A DNA stretch of 64,000 nucleotides from Lysobacteraceae bacterium SCN 69-320 (GCA_001725155.1 MEFP01000030.1:248001-312000), one strand, 5' to 3'; positions 45,302 to 54,731 are shown, counted from the stretch's first letter. Notes: generated by a model not told the origin, from the letters alone. Numbers and translations are program-made.

Positions 45302-45760
45302 CTCCGACGGCGCCGCGGCGTGCGATCGCGGCGCCGTTGCGGAAAATCCGTTCGACGCAGTCCGCCGCCACGTCGCAGGCCGCGGTGTTGTCGGCGTTGC
45401 CCGTTCTCGCCCCTGCACCGCGGAGACGTCCAGGCCGCGCCGCGCGAACGCGTTCCTCCGGCGGCAGCGGTTCTCGCCCGTGGAGTTCGCTGTCGGCGGC
45501 GAACCTGGCCGTGCGCACGTCTCCTGCCGTGGACGCATATCGTCCAGCAGACGGCCCCATGCGCGTCATCCTTCCGGCGATGGAGGCCACAGGATCGCAG
45601 GCTCCACCTGCCTTGCTGCGCCGCAGCGTGCATCGAACGGCCGTTTGAGTACGGTACTCGTTCGCCTCGCCGGTCCCGGAGGCGATTGCACTCATCGGGG
45701 AAAGACCGCAAGACCCAGTACCGCCATCCGCACACCCACAGTTCTTCGGGAGGGAAGACC
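45302..45760. other. Gene-free leader region of the alpha/beta-hydrolase
   Basis: 459 bp with no convincing ORF. It contains the inverted repeat GAGTAC-G-GTACTC (45647-45659) and a hairpin CGCCTC...GAGGCG near 45662-45683, about 80-110 bp before the start codon. These may form a regulatory 5' leader; no known riboswitch motif matches. Confidence 0.4.
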
Positions 45761-47680
45761 GTGACGAGAAGTCCCCTGACATTGGCCGTCGTTTCGACCT
45801 TGCTGTTCGCCGCACCGCTCGCCGCCGTTGCCGATCCCATTCCGAAACAGCTGTCGGGTCCGCCCGAGGAATTCGCGCAGATGCGCGTGCCCGACCCGGC
45901 GGAGTCGGCCATCTATTCGCACAGCGCGCTGCTGCCCGTGCAGATGAGCGAACGCGGCGCCGGCTGGCAGATGGCGCTGCCGGTGGAAAACGGCAAGGTC
46001 CGCTTCCTGGTCTTCTCCGGCAACAACTCCGACTGGCAGCTGCAGCTGCAGTCGCCGACCGGCCGCCGCATCGCCGCCGCCGAACTCGGCGCGGCTTCCA
46101 AGCCGACCGATTTCGCGCTCGAGGAAGCGAGCGTGCCGGCCAGCTATTACGCGGTCGAGGGCCTGGAATCGGGTACCTGGACCCTGCAGATCGACGCCGG
46201 CGCCAGCCGCTCGCAAGCCGGCTACGTGCTGCTCGAAGGCGACGAGAACACCGAACTCCTGTCCTATCCGACGCATCGTCGGCAACTCATCGGTGAACGC
46301 CTCGACGTGGTGGCCACCCTCGGCGGCAGCCGCAATGCGAAGCAAGGCAGCACGGCGCGCATCAGCGACGCGACCCTGCGCGTGACCGGCCCCGACGGCA
46401 GCGTGCGCAGCTATCCGATGTTCGACGACGGCATGCATGCCGACGCGCAGGCCGGCGACGGCATCTACGGCGCCGGCTTCGTCGCCGGACAGAGCGGCAG
46501 CTACCTGGCCCAGGTCGTCGCCAACGGCACCAACGCCGACGGCCTCAAGGTCGTGCGCACCGCCGAGCACGTGCTGCCGGTCATCGACGCGAGCCTGCAG
46601 CTGCGCAGCGCCGCCGCCGTCAACGTGAGCACGCGCGCCGACGGCCGCTACTCGTTCGACGTGCCGGTCGCCGCGAACAAGCCGGACCAGCACTACCGCG
46701 CCTATGCCGAAGTCTGGGGCCGTGACGGCAGCGGCAAGCCCGTCGCGATCGCCTGGGTCGGCGGCATGGTCGCGCCGGACAAGGACGGCAAGCTCGGACT
46801 CGGCTTCGACTCGCGCTGGATCTCGCGCGCCAAGGCGCAGGGTCCGTTCGAGCTGCGCGACCTGCGCATCGAGGACCCGGACCACTTCGTCACCCTGGCC
46901 AGCGCACGCACCCTGGACCTGCAGATGCCGCAGCGCAGCCAGTTCGCCGCGGCGCCGGCGGAGATCACCGAGTCCATGCGCATGGGCCCGCGGCCCAGCG
47001 GCGAGAACGCGCTCAAGGGCGTGGGCTCGCGCCTGATCCTCGTGCACGGCTACTGCTCCGGCGGCGTCTGGCCGGCGTCGCAGTTCTCCAGCGCGTCCAC
47101 GTTCCTCGACGTGAACCAGAACCGCAGCCACGACCAGTTCGCGCGCCTGCTGCAGAGCTATGGCAGCACCTGGAACTCGTTCGGCACCATCGCCCACAGC
47201 CAGGGCGGCGCCGCGTCGCTGCATCTGTACACCTACTACTGGAGCGGCCTGGACAACGCGACCGGCTCGCGCCTGATCCAGTCGGTCGGCACGCCGTACA
47301 AGGGCACCAACCTCGCCGGTATTCTCGCGACCCTGGGCTCGTGGTTCGGCGTCGGCTGCGGCACCAACGACAACCTGAGCTACAGCGGCGCCTCGGCCTG
47401 GCTGGCCGGCATCCCGACCTCGTCGCGGGCCAAGGTCAACTACTACACGACCTCGTTCCGCACGACGAACTGGTGGACCAACGACTACTGCCAGATCGCC
47501 ACCGACCTCGTACTCAGCGATCCGGAAGACGGCACCACCGAGCAGGCCAACGGCCAGCTCAGCGGCGGCGTCAACCGCGGCCACACCACGGGCCAGTGCC
47601 ACACCAGCGGCATGCGCGATCCGGCGCAGTACCTCGACAGTTCGCGCAACGCGACGATGAACGCGAACGCGGCGCGCTGA
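45761..47680 (+). CDS. Secreted alpha/beta-hydrolase (CMF-like, lipase-type triad)
   Basis: A 639-aa exported protein. GTG 45761 follows GGGAGGGAAG, and the signal peptide is clear (LTLAVVSTLLFAAPLAAVAD). The N-terminal half is beta-rich with a choice-of-anchor X-like layout (FDDGMHADAQAGDGIYGAGF). The C-terminal half is a lipase-like alpha/beta hydrolase: LILVHGYCSGGVWP for the oxyanion region and AHSQGGAAS with nucleophile Ser480. It resembles proteins annotated as conditioned medium factor in xanthomonads. Likely extracellular, cleaving lipids or esters. A strong terminator follows at 47706. Confidence 0.85.
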   Translation: MTRSPLTLAVVSTLLFAAPLAAVADPIPKQLSGPPEEFAQMRVPDPAESAIYSHSALLPVQMSERGAGWQMALPVENGKVRFLVFSGNNSDWQLQLQSPTGRRIAAAELGAASKPTDFALEEASVPASYYAVEGLESGTWTLQIDAGASRSQAGYVLLEGDENTELLSYPTHRRQLIGERLDVVATLGGSRNAKQGSTARISDATLRVTGPDGSVRSYPMFDDGMHADAQAGDGIYGAGFVAGQSGSYLAQVVANGTNADGLKVVRTAEHVLPVIDASLQLRSAAAVNVSTRADGRYSFDVPVAANKPDQHYRAYAEVWGRDGSGKPVAIAWVGGMVAPDKDGKLGLGFDSRWISRAKAQGPFELRDLRIEDPDHFVTLASARTLDLQMPQRSQFAAAPAEITESMRMGPRPSGENALKGVGSRLILVHGYCSGGVWPASQFSSASTFLDVNQNRSHDQFARLLQSYGSTWNSFGTIAHSQGGAASLHLYTYYWSGLDNATGSRLIQSVGTPYKGTNLAGILATLGSWFGVGCGTNDNLSYSGASAWLAGIPTSSRAKVNYYTTSFRTTNWWTNDYCQIATDLVLSDPEDGTTEQANGQLSGGVNRGHTTGQCHTSGMRDPAQYLDSSRNATMNANAAR

Positions 47681-47705
47681 GCGGGACGACAGCTGCACAC
47701 TGAAG

Positions 47706-47735
47706 ACGCGCGGGAGAAATCCCGCGCGTTTTTTA
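47706..47735 (+). terminator. Strong Rho-independent terminator
   Basis: ACGCGCGGGA (47706-47715), loop GAAA and TCCCGCGCGT (47720-47729) form a perfect 10-bp stem followed by TTTTTATT. It terminates the hydrolase gene and lies between convergent genes. Confidence 0.92.
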
Positions 47736-47753
47736 TTGCGCGCCGCCGCGCCA

Positions 47754-48125
47754 TCAATCGCCGAGATAGCGCTCGGTTATCGGCAGGCCCTGCTGACGGA
47801 AGAACGTCAGCTGGTCGAAATAGCCGCGCTGGAACACGATCAGGCCGTCGCTGACCCGGAAGAAACCGCAGCCGCGCAGCCCTTTGGGATCACGCCATTC
47901 GAGTACCGCCCACTCGCCGCAGTCGAACAGGTTCTCGACCAGGCAGACCATCTCGGCGCGGCCGAATTCAGTCGCGAACATCTGCCGGATCGCATCGCGA
48001 CCCAGCAGCGGCTCCATGACGACCTGATGATTGACCGCATCCGGTGCATACAGCGCCGCCAGTCCGTCCACATCGCCGGCGTTGAAGCACCGCACCCACT
48101 GCTCGACCACTGCTGCCGCCGTCAT
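47754..48125 (-). CDS. SnoaL/NTF2-like protein
   Basis: A 123-aa protein of the SnoaL-like cone fold. I choose ATG 48125 (GGAGG upstream) over the longer frame, giving MTAAAVVEQWVRCFNAGDVD. The family pattern is visible: FNAGDVDGLAALYAPDAVNH, then LLGRDAIRQMFATEFGRAEM and LEWRDPKGLRGCGFFRV, FQRGYFDQLTFFRQQGLPI. Such proteins are small isomerases, hydrolases or binding proteins. No cofactor or partner can be inferred. It converges with the hydrolase gene. Confidence 0.88.
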   Translation of the reverse strand: MTAAAVVEQWVRCFNAGDVDGLAALYAPDAVNHQVVMEPLLGRDAIRQMFATEFGRAEMVCLVENLFDCGEWAVLEWRDPKGLRGCGFFRVSDGLIVFQRGYFDQLTFFRQQGLPITERYLGD

Positions 48126-48333
48126 CGCACCCATCCTCCACTCGATCTTCGGCAGACCAGCCTGCCGCAAGCCACGCGCCGACGCCAGCCGCGCGCGGAT
48201 CGGCGGTGCGCACGACCGCCCCGTGACGTCCGGCACAGGCGGCCCGTCAGCGGCCTGACGCCTGATGCCACGATTGATCCCGTCCGCCGTGCCGCCTGCC
48301 GGCGCGGATCTGCCAGCCGACTGCGGAGCTCCG

Positions 48334-49914
48334 ATGAAACGACTGCTGCTTGCCGCCCTGTCCCTGCTCGCCGCGCCGGCGTTCGCGTCGATTCCGCCGG
48401 GCGCCGACCGTCAGGTCGGCGACGGCCCGTACACGCAGCTGATCCTGCGCGGTGTGAACGTCATCAACGGCACCGGCAGCCCGGCCTTCGGTCCGGCCGA
48501 CGTGGTCATCGAAGGCAACCGCATCGCCGAGATCCGCATGGTCGGCGCCGACATCACCTCGATACGGCCCGAGGACAGGCCCAAGCTCAAGGCCGGCGGC
48601 CGCGAGATGGATCTGGCCGGCTATTACGTGATGCCCGGGCTCATCGACATGCACGGCCACATCGGCGGCGACGAACAGGGCGTCAGCGCCGACTACGTCT
48701 ACAAACTCTGGATGGGCCACGGCATCACGACGGTGCGCGACCCGGCCTGCGGCAACGGCATCGACTGGTGCGCGCAGGAAACCCGGCGCAGCGCGGCCAA
48801 TGCCATCGTCGCCCCGCGCATCTTCCCGTATGCGTACTTCGGCATGGGCCGCGACAAGCCCATGACGACCCCCGAAGAAGCGCGCGAATGGGTGCGCGAG
48901 ATGAAGAAGAAAGGCGCCGTCGGCATGAAGTGCTTCGGCTACCGGCCCGAGGTGCTGCAGGCCGCGTTCGAGGAACTCAGGAAGCAGGGCATGCGCAGCG
49001 CCTGCCATCACGCCCAGCTCGACGTCGCGCGCGTCAACGTGCTGACCACGGCACGCTGGGGCCTGACCTCGATGGAACACTGGTACGGCCTGCCCGAAGC
49101 GCTGTTCGACGACCGCACCGTGCAGGACTACCCGGCCGCCTACAACTACAGCAACGAAGCCGACCGCTTCGGCCAGGCCGGACGCCTCTGGGCCCAGGCC
49201 GCCGAGAAAGGCAGCGACAAGTACGAAGCCGTCATCAAGGAACTGCTCGAACTCGACTTCACGATCGACCCGACCTTCACGATCTACCAGGCCAGCCGCG
49301 ACTTCATGCGCGTGCGCCGTGCCGAATGGCACGACCGCTACACCTGGCCGTCGCTGTGGGAATTCTTCACGCCCAACCGCGACCACCACGGCAGCTTCTT
49401 CTTCGACTGGGGCACCGAGGACGAAGTCGCCTGGCGCGACAACTACCGGCGCTGGATGTCCTTCGTCAACGACTACAAGAACCGCGGCGGCCGCGTCACC
49501 GTCGGCAGCGATTCGGGCTACATCTACAAGATCTACGGCTTCGGCACGATAGAAGAGCTGGAGTTGCTGCGCCAAGCCGGCTTCCATCCGCTGGAAGTGA
49601 TCCGCGCGGCCACCTTGAACGGCGCCCAGGCCCTCGGCGCCGCCGACCGCATCGGCTCACTGGAACCCGGCAAGCTCGCCGACATCGCCGTGGTCAGGGA
49701 AAACCCGCTGGCCAACCTCAAGGTGCTCTACGGCACCGGCCATATCCGCCTCGGCAAGGACGGCAAGCCCGCGCGCGTCGGCGGCGTCGACTACACGATC
49801 AAGGACGGCATCGTCTACGACGCGAAGCAGCTGCTGCGCGAAGTGCGCGAGATGGTCGCGACGGAGAAGAAAAAGCGCGGGATCGAGCACTACGCGCAGC
49901 CCGGCGAAGAATAG
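48334..49914 (+). CDS. Exported amidohydrolase
   Basis: Metal-dependent hydrolase of 526 aa with a signal peptide (MKRLLLAALSLLAAPAFA). GCGGAG precedes ATG 48334; the frame is open further upstream but lacks a signal. The metal motif HGH is at residues 107-109 (YVMPGLIDMHGHIGG), VGMKCFGYRP carries a candidate bridging Lys, and GGRVTVGSDSGYIYKIYGF holds the catalytic Asp region. The closing AATLNGAQALGAADRIGSLE, PGKLADIAV is typical of imidazolonepropionase/prolidase-like amidohydrolases. Peptidase or xenobiotic hydrolase activity in the periplasm is plausible; the substrate is unknown. Confidence 0.9.
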   Translation: MKRLLLAALSLLAAPAFASIPPGADRQVGDGPYTQLILRGVNVINGTGSPAFGPADVVIEGNRIAEIRMVGADITSIRPEDRPKLKAGGREMDLAGYYVMPGLIDMHGHIGGDEQGVSADYVYKLWMGHGITTVRDPACGNGIDWCAQETRRSAANAIVAPRIFPYAYFGMGRDKPMTTPEEAREWVREMKKKGAVGMKCFGYRPEVLQAAFEELRKQGMRSACHHAQLDVARVNVLTTARWGLTSMEHWYGLPEALFDDRTVQDYPAAYNYSNEADRFGQAGRLWAQAAEKGSDKYEAVIKELLELDFTIDPTFTIYQASRDFMRVRRAEWHDRYTWPSLWEFFTPNRDHHGSFFFDWGTEDEVAWRDNYRRWMSFVNDYKNRGGRVTVGSDSGYIYKIYGFGTIEELELLRQAGFHPLEVIRAATLNGAQALGAADRIGSLEPGKLADIAVVRENPLANLKVLYGTGHIRLGKDGKPARVGGVDYTIKDGIVYDAKQLLREVREMVATEKKKRGIEHYAQPGEE

Positions 49915-49979
49915 TTCCGCCGGAGCGGCGCCGCGGCAGCGCTCCGGGTGTGCTCGATGCCGCCGGTTCGCGGCAGCCT

Positions 49980-50009
49980 CGGCGCCGACGGCATCAGTCG
50001 TCGGCGCCG
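49980..50009. terminator. Bidirectional hairpin between convergent genes
   Basis: CGGCGCCGACG (49980-49990) and CGTCGGCGCCG (49999-50009) form a perfect 11-bp stem with an 8-base loop. The minus-strand gene stop lies in the loop. No T-run follows on the plus strand, so it may act as a processing or pause site. Confidence 0.45.
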
Positions 50010-50275
50010 GACTCCGGCCATTCGAGCTCAAGCGGCAGGGCCGGCGCCTCGCCGCGGAAAATCGCCGAGCACACCCTGTTCAAGCCGACATTGATATCGA
50101 GGCGATGACCAGCGATCCGGTCCTTGAGCCCATCCAGCCCGGCGAACGCCGTGATGCCGTCGCGTTCCACGACGGTTACCAGGCCGTCGATGAAGGCGCC
50201 ATCGGCTCCGGCCAGGCGAAGATGTATCGTGGTCCGGGTCGCGTCGACATTCACTTCGACGAGCTTCAGAGTCAT
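49994..50275 (-). CDS. Hypothetical protein, 93 aa
   Basis: Function not recognised. I choose ATG 50275 (MTLKLVEVNVDATRTTIHLR), where protein-like content begins; ATG 50332 upstream is possible. The product is a small beta-rich acidic protein (AGADGAFIDGLVTVVERDG; LEWPESGADD) without signal or membrane segments. It is the only gene in its unit and converges with the amidohydrolase. Confidence 0.55.
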   Translation of the reverse strand: MTLKLVEVNVDATRTTIHLRLAGADGAFIDGLVTVVERDGITAFAGLDGLKDRIAGHRLDINVGLNRVCSAIFRGEAPALPLELEWPESGADD

Positions 50276-50744
50276 CGCCTGCCGCTCCCGCTGTACTGCT
50301 GGACGATCACGGATTTTCCTCTGCTTCTTGATCATTTTGAACGCCGCCGAGGATCCGCGACAGTCTCCCCGATCCCCGCCCCGCGGCACCCGGAGACGAC
50401 AATGAAGCGTGGCCGCCCGGTGTGCTCGCGACGCTGCTCTGCCGCAGGCCGGTCATTCGTCATGCGGGCCGCTCCCGGAAGCACTGCCACCAGCGTCGAA
50501 CTCCGGCAGAAGCGGACCGGCAGTTCGTCCCGACCGCACCGCTGACACCGTGTCGCCATCGGCGCGAAGCGCACTCTACGCAGCGCCTTCGCTCACTTGT
50601 CCATAACGACAACATCGCAAATTGACAAAAGTGCTGCATTGCGGCGTGCGTTGCGCGGCGCGGTCCGTACAGTGGCGCGGCCCCGGCCGTCGCCGGGGCG
50701 CGGCATCGGGGGATCCGCTACACCTTGAGGGAGGAATGTCGTCG
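50276..50744. other. Intergenic region upstream of protease
   Basis: About 470 bp with no convincing gene. The leader of the protease contains a perfect hairpin GCCCCGGC-CGTC-GCCGGGGC (50680-50699), 45 bp before the start. An AT-richer segment near 50595-50640 is the likely promoter area. Confidence 0.45.
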
Positions 50745-52139
50745 ATGAATCGTACCCACCGTCTTGCGGCCGCCGTCGCGGCGCTGCTGTCGCTGGCCGT
50801 TGCGCCGGCCATGGCCCAGAGCAGCCGTCTCGCTGCGGAGATGGATTCCGAAGTCACTACCGCGGCGGAAAATCCCGGCGCGACCGGCAGCGCACGCTTC
50901 GCCACCACCGCCAACCCGCTGCTCGTCGCCGCACTGGCCGCACCCGACAGCGCCGACCTGAGCCTGCTGGCCGAACGCCGCCGTCTGCAGGACAAGCGCG
51001 GCGAGCCGCTGGAAATCGCCTTCGGCCGCGAAACCGGCGACAAGGTGCTGCAGCTGGCCAGCCTGGACTGGCAGCCGCTGGCCGGCGGCGCTCAGGGCAC
51101 GCAGCTGCGCCTGCAATCCGACGGCGCACTCGCGCTGCGCGCCGCGCTGCTGTTCGGCGCGGCGGGCGACCGCATCGGCGCGGATCTGAGCGGGCTGACC
51201 CTGCGCTTCCGCGGCGACGACGGCCAGACCTTCGAGATGGCCGGACGCGATCTGCCCCAGGGCGAAGCGGCCTGGTCGCCGGTCGTGCGCGGCGATGCGC
51301 TGACGATGGAGATCGTGCTCGCACCGGGCATGCAGGCGCCGTCGCTGTCGCTGCGCATCCCGCAGCTGTCGCATTTCGACATCGACCCGGCCTCGACCGA
51401 TGCGGCCATCGGCATGAAGGTCGGCGAGAGCGACGCCTGCGAGCGCGACATCGTCTGCCGCACGAGCCCGCCGTCGGGCTTCACGAGCACGGCCAACGCC
51501 GTCGCGCGGATGGTGTTCACGAAGGGCAGCAGTTCGTACCTGTGCACCGGCACGCTGCTCAACAACACCAACTCGCCGAAGAAGCACATGTTCTGGACGG
51601 CCAATCACTGCATCAGCACGCAGTCGGTCGCCAACACCTTGCAGACCTACTGGTTCTATCAGGTCACGACCTGCAACGGTTCCACGGTGAGCTCGGCCGC
51701 GCGCACCCTGACCGGCGGCGCCTATCTGCGCCACAACAACTCGGCGCGCGACACCTCGTTGCTCGAACTCAAGACCGCGCCGCCGGCCGGCGCGGTCTAC
51801 GCGGGCTGGACCAGCGCCGCGATAGCCGCGACCAACACCGCGATCGAAGGCATCCACCATCCGGCCGGCGACGTGAAGAAATATTCGCTCGGCACGGTGA
51901 CCCTGCTGTCGGGCAACATCGACGGCAAGGGACCGTTCTATCGCGTGCGCTGGACCACCGGCGTCACCGAAGGCGGATCGTCGGGCTCGGGGCTGTTCAC
52001 GGTCAGCGGCACCGGCAGCTACCAGCTGCGCGGCGGCCTGTACGGCGGCACCTCGTACTGCTCGGCGCCGAGCGACCCGGACTACTACTCGCGCTTCGCC
52101 GATCTCTATTCCAGCTTCAGCAGCTACCTGTCGCCGTAA
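50745..52139 (+). CDS. Secreted lysyl-endopeptidase-like serine protease
   Basis: Trypsin-fold protease of 464 aa made as a preproprotein. The signal peptide is MNRTHRLAAAVAALLSLAVA...MAQ. A propeptide of about 200 residues follows, then the protease domain. The catalytic triad is His288 (FWTANHC), Asp336 (RDTSLLEL) and Ser413 (TEGGSSGSGLF). Cysteine pairs (SDACERDIVC; YLCTGTLL; ANHC) resemble Achromobacter protease I and Lysobacter lysyl endopeptidases. GGAGGA precedes both ATG 50736 and ATG 50745; the latter has better spacing. Substrate specificity for Lys is inferred from the family. Confidence 0.9.
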   Translation: MNRTHRLAAAVAALLSLAVAPAMAQSSRLAAEMDSEVTTAAENPGATGSARFATTANPLLVAALAAPDSADLSLLAERRRLQDKRGEPLEIAFGRETGDKVLQLASLDWQPLAGGAQGTQLRLQSDGALALRAALLFGAAGDRIGADLSGLTLRFRGDDGQTFEMAGRDLPQGEAAWSPVVRGDALTMEIVLAPGMQAPSLSLRIPQLSHFDIDPASTDAAIGMKVGESDACERDIVCRTSPPSGFTSTANAVARMVFTKGSSSYLCTGTLLNNTNSPKKHMFWTANHCISTQSVANTLQTYWFYQVTTCNGSTVSSAARTLTGGAYLRHNNSARDTSLLELKTAPPAGAVYAGWTSAAIAATNTAIEGIHHPAGDVKKYSLGTVTLLSGNIDGKGPFYRVRWTTGVTEGGSSGSGLFTVSGTGSYQLRGGLYGGTSYCSAPSDPDYYSRFADLYSSFSSYLSP

Positions 52140-52219
52140 GTGATGCACGCGCAGCGGCGGCCGGCGCCGCCGCTGCGATCGGCTCCGCGCCGCCCCGGCA
52201 AGCGGGGCGGCGCAAGTAC

Positions 52220-52567
52220 TCAGTGCGCCGCGGCGCCATCGCCCTTGAGGCAGGTGCTCATGAAGGTCTTGCGTTCGTCGCCCTTGAGCGACTTCTTGCT
52301 CGCGTCGGCGTTGCAGGATTTCATCTTTTCCTGCTGGGTCTGGTGGGCGGCAGTCTCGCCGCTCTCGCCCTTGAGGCAGGACGACATGAACGTCTTGCGT
52401 TCGTCGCCCTTCTTGCCGGCGGCCTTGGCATTGCAATCGGACATGCGCTGCTGCTGAGGCGTCAGGGTCTTGGCCTTGTCGGCGGCGAAGACCGGAGCGG
52501 TTCCCGCGAAAGCCAGGGCGGCCGCGATGGAAAAGCACACGACGGACGAACGAAGGATGGATGACAT
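52220..52567 (-). CDS. psiF: PsiF-family exported protein with two repeats
   Basis: A 115-aa periplasmic protein with a signal peptide (SVVCFSIAAALAFAGTAPVF). Two PsiF repeats are evident: TPQQQRMSDCNAKAAGKKGD followed by ERKTFMSSCLKG (about 36-67), and TQQEKMKSCNADASKKSLKG followed by DERKTFMSTCLKG (about 77-109). Each has two cysteines. PsiF is phosphate-starvation-inducible in E. coli, function unknown. No Pho box was recognised upstream. It lies convergent to the protease. Confidence 0.93.
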   Translation of the reverse strand: MSSILRSSVVCFSIAAALAFAGTAPVFAADKAKTLTPQQQRMSDCNAKAAGKKGDERKTFMSSCLKGESGETAAHQTQQEKMKSCNADASKKSLKGDERKTFMSTCLKGDGAAAH

Positions 52568-53062
52568 GGCACGATTCCGTGGGTGGTTACCGGCAGTGTG
52601 CCGGCGCGCCGCAGTCTACGCCCATGCCGCCGTCGTGCAGGAGCGTATGCGGAAGTTTGCACTGTCGATTCGCGCCCGGTTCAGTCGGCAGGCGCTGCCG
52701 GCCGATCCAGCCATCCGCGCCGATCCAGGGCTGCCGGCTGGGGCTGCCGCGGCATATGCCGCAACGGAATGATGCAAGCCGATCCGATGCCGCGCCGCCC
52801 GCCGCGTAGCTGCAGGGCCGCTGCGCTGTCGACAAGTCCATAGGTTCACAACAGTGCAGAGGCCGCCGCAGCCTGCGCGCGCCTAAAACCATGACGCCGT
52901 GCCGCGCGGTGATCGCCGCGCTTTCCTGCACGCCTTGCGTGCGCCTGCCACCGCCTGTCTATCCACCTCCGGGCAGCGGAACCTGCGTCGTCGCGACCGA
53001 CGGACTCCCGGTGTCCGCGGCCCGCGCCGGCGCGTGTCTGCCAACCTGCCAGGAGATCCGAC
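52568..53062. other. Divergent intergenic region, psiF and LPMO
   Basis: 495 bp between the starts of two divergent exported-protein genes. No ORF or repeat copy is credible here. The LPMO ribosome site AGGAGAT lies at its right end. Confidence 0.5.
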
Positions 53063-54505
53063 GTGTCCGCTTCGCTCGCCCTGCGTTCGTCCCTCGCCGT
53101 TCTCGTCGCCGTCTGCGCCGCCGTGCTGCCGCAGCGCAGCCAGGCCCACGGCTCCATGATCGTGCCCGAGAGCCGCATCTATCACTGCTTTCTCAACAAT
53201 CCGGAAAATCCCAGTGACCCGGCCTGCCGCGCGCTCAAGGACGCCGCCGGCACGCAGGCGTTCTACGACTGGACCGGCGTCAACCAGGCCAATGCCAACG
53301 GCAATCACCAGGCCGTGGTGCCGGACGGCAAGCTCTGCAGCGGCAACAACCCGACGTTCCGCGGCCTCGACCTCGCCCGCAGCGACTGGTACGCGACGCC
53401 GATCGCCAACGGTGCCGACGGCACGTTCGAGTTCGTGTTCCGCGCGACCGCGCCGCATGCGAGCCGCGACTGGATCTTCTACGTCACGCGCGCGGGCTGG
53501 TCGCCGACCGAGCCGCTGCGCTGGTCGGACCTGTTCGAGTTCTGCCGCTTCGGCTCGGTGCCGCTGGACAACGGCAACTACCGCTTCCGCTGCGCGCTGC
53601 CGGCGCTCAGCGGCAAACATACGATCTATACGGTCTGGCAGCGCTCCGACAGCACCGAGGCGTTTTACACCTGCACCGACGTGGAATTCGGCGGAACCAC
53701 GAACCCGACCTGGACCGACGAAGGCGCACTGACCGCGCAGAACGCGCTGCCGGCAGGCACCGTGGTCACGTTGCGGCTGTTCAACGCGGCCGGCAACGAC
53801 GTCGAGACGATCGCGTTCACGGTCGCCGCCGGACAGGGCGCCGCAACCGAATGGCCGTACCGCTTCGCGCTTGCGGTCAATGCGCAGGCGACGAATTCGC
53901 GCATCGGCGTGCTCGGCGCCGGCGGCGCGATCACGCCGCAGCAGAGTGCGAGCACGAACCGCGTCTATACCCTGACGAGCCGGAACCTCAATCACCAGGT
54001 CGACATCCGCCTGCCGAACACCAACCAGCCGCCGGTCGCGGTGATCGCCGCAAGCGGCACCACGGTCACCGGCGCCGGTTCCGTGAACCTGTCGGGCGCC
54101 GGCTCCAGCGATCCGGAAGGCCAGGCGCTGAGCCATCAATGGAGCCTGGTTTCCGGCAGCCATGCGAGCCTCAGCGCGAGCAGCGGCGTACAGACCACGT
54201 TGAACCTGACGACGCCGGCACAGGACCAGAGCGTCGTCGTGCGCCTGACCGTCAGCGACGGCGCGGCCAGTCACAGCACCACCGTGACCATCACGCACAA
54301 GAAGCCCGGCGGCGGCAGCTACGACTACGTCTATCCGGCCGGCATCGGCAGCTACGTCGCCGGCCAGACCGTGGTGCTCGGCAGCGACGGCAATCGCTAC
54401 CGCTGCCGCCCGTTCCCCGAAGGCGGCTGGTGCAACGTCGACAGCGCGTTCCACTACGCACCCGGCAGCGGCACGAACTGGCAGGACGCCTGGACGCGGC
54501 TGTAG
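53063..54505 (+). CDS. AA10 lytic polysaccharide monooxygenase, multidomain
   Basis: Secreted copper enzyme of 480 aa that oxidatively cleaves chitin or cellulose. GTG 53063 follows AGGAGATCC. After the signal peptide the mature protein should begin with His29 (SQA/HGSMIVPESR), the first ligand of the histidine brace; His132 (ATAPHASRDWIFYVTR) is the second. The AA10 domain runs to about residue 215, followed by a GbpA2-like domain (PAGTVVTLRLFNAAGNDVET), a PKD/REJ-like domain (PPVAVIAASGTTVTGAGSVN; GSSDPEGQALSHQWSLVSG) and a C-terminal chitin-binding module (CBM5/12-73 type; VYPAGIGSYVAGQTVVLGSD). Chitin is the likely substrate, matching the GlcNAc genes at 18-21 kb. Confidence 0.94.
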   Translation: MSASLALRSSLAVLVAVCAAVLPQRSQAHGSMIVPESRIYHCFLNNPENPSDPACRALKDAAGTQAFYDWTGVNQANANGNHQAVVPDGKLCSGNNPTFRGLDLARSDWYATPIANGADGTFEFVFRATAPHASRDWIFYVTRAGWSPTEPLRWSDLFEFCRFGSVPLDNGNYRFRCALPALSGKHTIYTVWQRSDSTEAFYTCTDVEFGGTTNPTWTDEGALTAQNALPAGTVVTLRLFNAAGNDVETIAFTVAAGQGAATEWPYRFALAVNAQATNSRIGVLGAGGAITPQQSASTNRVYTLTSRNLNHQVDIRLPNTNQPPVAVIAASGTTVTGAGSVNLSGAGSSDPEGQALSHQWSLVSGSHASLSASSGVQTTLNLTTPAQDQSVVVRLTVSDGAASHSTTVTITHKKPGGGSYDYVYPAGIGSYVAGQTVVLGSDGNRYRCRPFPEGGWCNVDSAFHYAPGSGTNWQDAWTRL

Positions 54506-54523
54506 TTCGCGTCGCGCGCGGGC

Positions 54524-54600
54524 ACCGCGACGTTGCGGTTCGCCTGCGGCTCACCGGCAACCTGCGCAGGTTGCGGTGAGCGCAGCGAACCGCAACACCG
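54524..54600. repeat. Dispersed repeat R2, copy d (extended)
   Basis: CCGCGACGTTGCGGTTCGCC and GCAGGTTGCGGTGAGCGCAG then CGAACCGCAAC. It has the same two-part layout as copy c at 44083. It fills the gap between the LPMO and radical SAM genes. Confidence 0.7.
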
Positions 54601-54731
54601 TGGTCTTCCAGCAGCGAAATGCCTCGAACGAAGCCCCGGCACAGCCGCAGCACCGAAACAGAAGTCGCCGCCCGGCAGCAGGTCGGTGGACGGATTTTCC
54701 GCGGCGCGTCCGCCTCGCGCATACTCGCGCA

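Noticed and set aside
45660-45760. Possible c-di-GMP (GEMM) riboswitch, because of GGGGAAAGACCGCAAGACCC
   Set aside because: The order of conserved GEMM elements (GCAAAG loop, GGUAGC-type tetraloop receptor) is not present; only short resemblance.
50332-50574. 80-codon minus-strand ORF upstream of the protease with CxxC motif
   Set aside because: The translation is Arg-rich with no conserved pattern, and no ribosome site is seen.
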